This document shows, in pieces, positions 59,486-64,000 of a stretch of DNA of 64,000 nucleotides (the stretch's first letter is position 1; every line of letters starts with the position of its first letter). The notes beneath the pieces were generated by a model. That model was not told the DNA's origin, did no database searches, and saw nothing but the letters and a program-made list of their open reading frames with translations. The DNA lies in NCBI GenBank assembly GCA_963837695.1, contig CAWINZ010000001.1, positions 119,532-183,531 on the forward strand, given 5' to 3'. This DNA comes from VRUE01 sp963837695. GTDB lineage: Bacteria > Actinomycetota > Thermoleophilia > Solirubrobacterales > 70-9. Both the position numbers and the translations under genes were made by a program.

Positions 59486-62467
59486 GGCGGTGGCGCGCAC
59501 GGCGAGCGCCCTGGCGGGGCCGCTCGCGCTCGCCTCGGCCAACAGGTGGGTGGCCAGGGCGGCGGCGTTGGGGTGGTCGAAGACGGCGGTGGCGCTGAGG
59601 CGCAGACCGGTGGCGGCGCTCAGGCGGTTGCGCAGCTCGACCGCGGCGAGGGAGTCAAAGCCCTGCTCTTGGAAGGCCTTGGCGGGATCGACGTCTCTGG
59701 CGGAGGTGTGGCCGAGCACCGCGGCGACCTCTGCCCGGACCAACTCCAAGACATGGCCCTCGTGCTCTGGCTCTGGCAGGGTGGCGAGCTTTGCCCCCAG
59801 TGAGCCCGAGGGCCCGCGGCGGCGCGGGGCCCTGACCAGGCCGCTGAAGAGGGGCGGCAGGGTGCCGGCGGAGGCGAGGGTGCGCAGGGCGCCTCGGTCC
59901 AGCGGGACCGCGAAGGCGGTCGGGGGATCGGCGGCGAGGGCGGCGTCGAGGAAGGTGAGGCCCTGTCGCTCAGAGATCGGCTCAAGGCCCGAACGGCGCA
60001 TCCGTGCCAGGTCGCCCTCACCGAGGCCCGAAGTCATCGCGCTCTCTTGCTGCCAAAGGCCCCAGGCGATCGAGCTGGCCGCGAGGCCTTCGGCGCGGCG
60101 CTTTTGGGCGAGGGCGTCGCAGAAGACGTTGGCGGCGGCGTAGTTGCCCTGGCCGGGACCGCCGAGGGTGCCCGCGGCCGAGGAGTAGAGGACGAAGGCG
60201 CCGAGGTCTGAGTCGCGGCTCAGCTCGTGCAGGTGCCAGGCGGCGTCTGCCTTGGGGGCAAAGACCTTCTCCAGGCTCTCTGGGTCGAGCGACTCGACGG
60301 TGGCGTCGGCAAGCGTGCCGGCGCAGTGGAAGATCGCGCCGAGGGGATGCTCGGCGGGGACCTGGGCGAGGAGCCCTTGGAGAGCCTCGCGGTCGGCTGC
60401 ATCACAAGCGGCGATCTCGGCCTCAGCGCCCAGTGCCCGCAGATCTTCGGCCAGCTCCTTTGCCCCCTCGGCCTCTGGGCCGCTGCGACTGACCAAGAGC
60501 AGGTGGTGGGCGCCGTGGTGCTCGGCGAGGTGTTTGGCAAGGAGCGAGCCCAGGCCACCGGTGGCGCCGGTGATCAGGATCGTGCGCTCGGGGTCCAGCC
60601 CGGGGCGCTCCTCCTCTGCGTCCCCCTTCTCGATCGAGGCCAGGCGCGCCACCAGCGCAGCGCCCTCGCGCAGGGCGAGCTGGGGCTCCTCGGCACCGAG
60701 CGCCAGGGCGGCATCAAAGACAGCGTCTGATGCCTTTGAGCCGTCGGTGTCGATCAGCGCGAAGCGGCCGGGGTGCTCTGAGGCGGCCGAGCGCACCAGG
60801 CCCCAGAGGGCTGCCGTGGCGGGGTCTGGGGACTCTTCGCCTTTGACCGCCATCGCGCCGGTGGTGATGAAGGTGAGGCGGGAGGTGGAGTCGGGGTCGG
60901 CGAGGTGGGCCTGGATCGCCGCGAGGGCCTGCTCGGTCGCCTCGCGGGCGGCATCGGCGCCCTCGCCGGTTGCCTTGATCTGCAGCGTCTCGGTATCGGC
61001 CTGTTCATTCCCCTCGCCCAGCTCGACGCTTTGCCAGTCGAGCGCCAAGAGCTCTGTCCCCCGCGGCCTCCCCGCCTGGGCTGCGGCGGAGTCAAAGGGA
61101 CGCAGGGAGAGGGAGCGGGCGCTCGCCAGGGGGGCCCCCGATGCGTCGGTGAGCTCGAGTGAGATCTCGCCTTCGGCGCGCTCTGTGATCTGCGCCCGCA
61201 GCTCTTTGGGGCCTTCGGCATGAAGCGATACGCCACTCCAGGAGAAGGGCAGCATCGCCCCCCCGCCCTCGCGGCCCTTGCCCAACCCGATCCCGTGCAA
61301 AGCGGCGTCGAGCAGCGCCGGGTGGATCGCAAAGCTCTGGGCCTGGGAGGCCTGCTCCTCGGGCAGGGAGGCCTCGACATAGATCTCATCCCCCGCCTTC
61401 CAGGCGGCGGTGAGACCTTGGAAGGCGGGCCCGTATCTGAGGCCCATCTCGGCAAGGACGTCATAGAGGTAGTCGAGCTCCAGGGGCTCTGCTCCGGTGG
61501 GGGGCCACTCGCCCAGGGGCTCGGGTGTGGGGGCGGGCTCCTCAGAGAGGGAGCCGCTCGCGTGTCGGGTCCACTGGGCGTCCTCTTCGTCTGGGCGGGA
61601 GTGGACCGCGATCTCGCGATTGCCCTGCTCATCTGGGCCTGAGACCGAGACCTGGATCGCCACAGCACCCTGCTCGGGCAAGAGGAGGGGCGCTGCCAGG
61701 GTGAGCTCGGCGACCGTCTGGGCGCCGAGCTCCTCGGCTGCCTTCAGGGCCAACTCCAAAAAGGCGGTGCCGGGCAAAAGGACGTTCTCGCCGACCGCGT
61801 GGTCTGCCAACCAGGGATGGGTGGCGAGGGAGATCCGCCCGGTCAGGGTGAGTCCCTCCCCGTCTGGGTCCTCGATCGCGGCACTGAGCAGCGGGTGCTC
61901 CTGATGGCGGTGAGGCCGATCGCGCTCGCGTCTGTCGCTCCCTGGCCCGATGTGAGCCAGTAGCGCTTGCGCTGGAAGGGGTAGGTGGGCAGCGGTACCC
62001 GCTTGGCGCTCGTGCCTTTGAAGAAGGCCTGCCAGTCTGGCCTTGCCCCGGCTGCGTGGGCGTGGGCGACCGCGGTTTGGATCGCTCCCTGCTCTGCGCG
62101 TCCCTCGCGCAGGGTGGGGACGAAGGTCGCCCCTGCCTCCTCGCCCAGGGCCTCTTGGGCCAGCGCCGAGAGAACGGGGTCTGGGCCCAGCTCGATGAAG
62201 GTGGCGGCGCCCTGGGCCGCCAGGGTCTCGGCGGTGTCTTTGAAGCGCACCGGCTCGCGTGCCTGGCGCACCCAGTAGGCGGGGTCTGTGGCCTGCTCTT
62301 CGGTGAGCGTCTCTCCGGTCAGGTTGGAGACGATCGCTGTCTGGGGGGCTTTGAAGTCCAGTGTCTCGCAGAGCTCTGTGAACTCCTCGAGCATCGGCTC
62401 GATCAGGGGCGAGTGGAAGGCGTGGGATACGGCCAGGCGCTTGGTCTTTTTGCCTTTGTCTTGCCAC
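58202..62467 (-). CDS. Type I PKS, fragment of the upstream subunit (DH1-KR1-ACP1-KS2)
   Basis: The open frame runs to 62467, but above about 61905 it is an out-of-phase reading of AT1 (Arg/Pro-rich). From there down it is PKS: HPLLSAAIEDPDGEGL and DH1 (HAVGENVLLPG), KR1, ACP1 (QGFDSLAAVEL) and a complete KS2 with TACSSS, EGHGTGTTLGDP and SNIGHTQAAAG. It ends at a stop (58202) in the KS-AT linker, after VILEEAPEPLPAEQ, where the M1 and M5 linkers read on. It is part of the same interrupted gene. Confidence 0.83.
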   Translation of the reverse strand: MARQRQKDQAPGRIPRLPLAPDRADARGVHRALRDTGLQSPPDSDRLQPDRRDAHRRAGHRPRLLGAPGTRAGALQRHRRDPGGPGRRHLHRAGPRPRSLGAGPRGPGRGGRGDLRPHPARGTRRAGSDPNRGRPRPRSRGKARLAGLLQRHERQAGTAAHLPLPAQALLAHIGPGSDRRERDRPHRHQEHPLLSAAIEDPDGEGLTLTGRISLATHPWLADHAVGENVLLPGTAFLELALKAAEELGAQTVAELTLAAPLLLPEQGAVAIQVSVSGPDEQGNREIAVHSRPDEEDAQWTRHASGSLSEEPAPTPEPLGEWPPTGAEPLELDYLYDVLAEMGLRYGPAFQGLTAAWKAGDEIYVEASLPEEQASQAQSFAIHPALLDAALHGIGLGKGREGGGAMLPFSWSGVSLHAEGPKELRAQITERAEGEISLELTDASGAPLASARSLSLRPFDSAAAQAGRPRGTELLALDWQSVELGEGNEQADTETLQIKATGEGADAAREATEQALAAIQAHLADPDSTSRLTFITTGAMAVKGEESPDPATAALWGLVRSAASEHPGRFALIDTDGSKASDAVFDAALALGAEEPQLALREGAALVARLASIEKGDAEEERPGLDPERTILITGATGGLGSLLAKHLAEHHGAHHLLLVSRSGPEAEGAKELAEDLRALGAEAEIAACDAADREALQGLLAQVPAEHPLGAIFHCAGTLADATVESLDPESLEKVFAPKADAAWHLHELSRDSDLGAFVLYSSAAGTLGGPGQGNYAAANVFCDALAQKRRAEGLAASSIAWGLWQQESAMTSGLGEGDLARMRRSGLEPISERQGLTFLDAALAADPPTAFAVPLDRGALRTLASAGTLPPLFSGLVRAPRRRGPSGSLGAKLATLPEPEHEGHVLELVRAEVAAVLGHTSARDVDPAKAFQEQGFDSLAAVELRNRLSAATGLRLSATAVFDHPNAAALATHLLAEASASGPARALAVRATASEEPIAIVGMACRYPGTVASPQELWRLVSEGADGITEFPADRGWDTERLYDPDPDNPGTSYARAGGFLAEAADFDAEFFAIAPREALAMDPQQRLLLESSWEALEEAGIDPASLRGKPVGVFAGVMYQDYGPAAGSTSSIVSGRVAYTLGLEGPAITVDTACSSSLVAMHLASQALRGGECNLALAGGVTTLATPGVFVEFSRQRGLAPDGRSKSFAEAADGVAWSEGVGVLVLERLSEAERNGHEVLALIKGSAVNQDGASNGLTAPNGPSQERVIRQALANARLEPKDVDVVEGHGTGTTLGDPIEAGALLATYGQDREEPLRLGSLKSNIGHTQAAAGVAGTIKMVEAMRRRVLPKTLHVDAPSSKVEWASGQIELLTEQLPWEPNGAPRRAGVSSFGISGTNAHVILEEAPEPLPAEQPGNRG

Positions 62468-64000
62468 AGGGAGCAGATCTCCTCCACTGCGGCCTCTTTG
62501 CCTGAGATCACAGTCGAGGTGGGTGCGTTGATCGCGGCGATCGAGAGCTCTTGCTCTTTGCCCTCGATCGATTCGGTGAGCTCGAGCTCTGTGGCCTCGA
62601 TCGCCGCCATCGCGCCGCCCTTTGGCAGGGCGCCCATCAGGGCGCCCCTGGCGGTTATGAGCCTGGCCGCGTCGGGGAGGTCAAGGACGCCGGATATGTG
62701 GGCGGCGGCGATCTCCCCTACCGAGTGCCCGGCGAGCAGCTCTGGCTTCAGCCCGCGCTTTGCCAGTGCCTCGTGCAGGGCCACCTCGATCCCAAAGAGG
62801 GCGGGTTGGGCGTAGGTGGTGTCATCGAGGCGTGCCTTTGCCTTTTTGCCCTTGGCGAAGAGGACCTCTTGGAGGGGTGTGTCGAGGTGGCGGTCGAGCT
62901 CTTTGCAGACCGAGTCGAAGGATTGCCTGAAATCGGGGTCGCTCTCATAGAGCTCTTTGCCCATGCCAAGGCGCTGGGCGCCCTGGCCGGTGAGCAGGTA
63001 GGCGAGCTTTCCCTCCCTTGCGCGGGCGCTGATTACGTTCGGGGAGGGCTCGCCATCTGCCAGGGCCCCCAGGGAGGCGAGCAGCTCCTCGCTGCTCTCT
63101 CCAAATGCAACTGCCCTGTGCTCGAAGGAAGAGCGGGTGGTGGTGAGGGAGAAGGCGACGTCGGTGGGGTCGAGCCCGGGGTTGTCTTTGAGCTGGGTGA
63201 TGAGACGGGATGCGGCCTCTTGCAGGGCGGGCTCTGTCTTGGCCGAAAGGGCGAGGGGGACCGGGGCCTGCAGCGGTTGCTTGAAAGAGGCGCCCGGGTC
63301 TCCCCCGGCATCGGCTTGGGCTCCGAGCGGGACGGGCCCCGGCGCCTCCTCCAAGATCACGTGGGCGTTGGTGCCGCTGATGCCAAAGGAGGAGACGCCG
63401 GCCCGCCTCGGCGCTCCGTTTGGCTCCCAGGGGAGCTGCTCTGTGAGCAGCTCTATCTGCCCCGAGGCCCACTCGACTTTGGAGGAGGGGGCATCGACGT
63501 GCAGGGTCTTTGGCAAGACCCTGCGCCGCATCGCTTCGACCATCTTGATCGTGCCCGCGACCCCTGCCGCTGCCTGGGTGTGGCCGATGTTTGACTTGAG
63601 CGAGCCCAGGCGCAGGGGCTCCTCTCGGTCTTGGCCATAGGTGGCCAAGAGGGCTCCCGCCTCGATCGGGTCCCCCAGGGTGGTGCCGGTGCCGTGGCCC
63701 TCGACCACATCGACGTCTTTTGGCTCAAGGCGGGCGTTTGCCAGGGCCTGTCTGATCACCCGCTCCTGAGAGGGACCGTTGGGGGCGGTGAGGCCGTTTG
63801 AGGCGCCGTCTTGGTTTACCGCCGAGCCCTTGATCAGGGCCAGTACCTCGTGGCCGTTGCGCTCGGCCTCAGAGAGGCGCTCCAAGACGAGCACGCCGAC
63901 TCCCTCTGACCAGGCGACTCCGTCGGCTGCCTCGGCGAAGGACTTCGAGCGCCCGTCGGGGGCGAGGCCGCGTTGGCGGGAGAACTCGACGAAGACGCCC
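59550..64000 (-). other. PKS module M1 (KS-AT-DH-KR-ACP), KS cut by the window edge
   Basis: KS1 from the edge to 63345, C-terminal half only, with EGHGTGT and GHTQAAAG; the Cys site lies outside. AT1 63015-62040 with GHSVGE and HAFH. There is a frame break near 61908, just before DH1 (61890-61050; HAVGENVLLPG). KR1 60600-60045 with TGATGGLG, LYSS and GNYAAAN. ACP1 59790-59550. Predicted malonate extension with a double bond. No loading module is seen, so further modules or genes lie to the right. Confidence 0.84.
61843..64000 (-). CDS. Type I PKS, fragment entering from the right edge (KS1-AT1)
   Basis: The frame is open from the window edge (VFVEFSRQRGLAPDG at 63990) through KS1, the linker and AT1 to YWLTSGQGATDASAIG, then leaves frame at about 61908 and meets a stop at 61843. 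At 61905-61918 two single bases are inserted compared with M2 (gtgctcctgatgg against gtgtcctgtgg). The first internal GTG is at 63894; the true start is beyond the window. It is the upstream part of the gene ending at 37802. Confidence 0.85.
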   Translation of the reverse strand, partial: GVFVEFSRQRGLAPDGRSKSFAEAADGVAWSEGVGVLVLERLSEAERNGHEVLALIKGSAVNQDGASNGLTAPNGPSQERVIRQALANARLEPKDVDVVEGHGTGTTLGDPIEAGALLATYGQDREEPLRLGSLKSNIGHTQAAAGVAGTIKMVEAMRRRVLPKTLHVDAPSSKVEWASGQIELLTEQLPWEPNGAPRRAGVSSFGISGTNAHVILEEAPGPVPLGAQADAGGDPGASFKQPLQAPVPLALSAKTEPALQEAASRLITQLKDNPGLDPTDVAFSLTTTRSSFEHRAVAFGESSEELLASLGALADGEPSPNVISARAREGKLAYLLTGQGAQRLGMGKELYESDPDFRQSFDSVCKELDRHLDTPLQEVLFAKGKKAKARLDDTTYAQPALFGIEVALHEALAKRGLKPELLAGHSVGEIAAAHISGVLDLPDAARLITARGALMGALPKGGAMAAIEATELELTESIEGKEQELSIAAINAPTSTVISGKEAAVEEICSLWQDKGKKTKRLAVSHAFHSPLIEPMLEEFTELCETLDFKAPQTAIVSNLTGETLTEEQATDPAYWVRQAREPVRFKDTAETLAAQGAATFIELGPDPVLSALAQEALGEEAGATFVPTLREGRAEQGAIQTAVAHAHAAGARPDWQAFFKGTSAKRVPLPTYPFQRKRYWLTSGQGATDASAIGLTAIRSTRCSVPRSRTQTGRDSP

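Larger units (their letters stand above)
54363..63740 (-). repeat. Tandem near-identical PKS modules M1 and M2 (about 5.09 kb period)
   Basis: Matching landmarks are 5094-5098 bp apart through KS, AT, DH, KR and ACP (for example KR 60220-60558 against 55126-55464, DH 60754-61668 against 55660-56574, AT 62288-62815 against 57192-57719). Over the DH-to-KR spacer and the AT the two read the same codon for codon, with only isolated changes elsewhere. M3 shares the KR-ACP and DH parts with them. This points to recent duplication or gene conversion, or to consensus homogenisation during assembly. Confidence 0.85.

Noticed and set aside
47690..61920. Programmed ribosomal frameshifting as an explanation for the PKS frame breaks
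   Set aside because: The sites share no slippery sequence, involve different shifts and occur at many unrelated positions.
61906..62467. Upstream half of the open frame 58202-62467 as part of the PKS protein
   Set aside because: It is an Arg/Pro-rich out-of-phase reading of AT1; true PKS sequence begins only near 61905.

Overview
The window looks like chromosomal DNA of a high-GC actinobacterium, most likely of the Thermoleophilia (Solirubrobacterales-type). This is an inference from base composition, frequent GTG/TTG starts, a complete rod-elongation operon, and housekeeping genes of actinobacterial type next to a giant type I polyketide synthase (PKS). Nearly everything is on the minus strand. 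Only a GH15 glucoside hydrolase and two small winged-helix proteins are on the plus strand.

Layout. (1) 1-6.8 kb: cell-shape operon read right to left: maf, mreB, mreC, mreD, mrdA (PBP2), rodA, rng; rng runs off the left edge. Several junctions are stop/start overlaps. (2) 6.9-12.0 kb: ndk, a membrane zinc-ribbon protein, a 40-residue membrane peptide, folC and valS. (3) 12.1-16.6 kb: protein quality control and nucleoid genes: tig, clpP, an M23 peptidase, an HU protein and clpX. (4) 16.6-19.6 kb: a 36-codon ORF overlapping ctaG, ctaG itself, and a divergent GH15 enzyme only 20 bp away. (5) 19.6-20.3 kb: two small winged-helix proteins. (6) 20.26-64 kb: a PKS operon that ends with an alpha/beta hydrolase and a class I methyltransferase and continues past the right edge.

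The PKS. Two genes are visible. The upstream one enters at 64000 and ends at 37802. It carries five modules here (M1-M5, numbered within the window only) and a C-terminal docking segment. It is interrupted by several small indels. The downstream gene (37812-21799, about 5337 aa, intact) has an N-terminal docking coil, modules M6-M8 and a terminal thioesterase. M1, M2, M4, M5 and M6 are KS-AT-DH-KR-ACP and M3 adds an ER. M7 has lost the KR nucleotide-binding loop. M8 has lost both DH and KR catalytic residues. Two unreduced terminal modules, then a TE, then a methyltransferase whose start directly follows the PKS stop codon suggest a polyene chain ending in a 3,5-dioxo acyl group. That could cyclise to a pyrone and be O-methylated (inference).

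Other signals. Modules M1-M7 share kilobase blocks that look identical at the DNA level, while M8 does not, and the frame-breaking indels sit in the module-specific stretches between those blocks. Three long hairpin elements fill intergenic gaps in the housekeeping region. Two of them are copies of one 110-120 bp palindromic repeat, and in all three the G/T mispairs are G-U wobbles only when read as plus-strand RNA. folC seems to lack a standard start codon for its conserved N-terminus.
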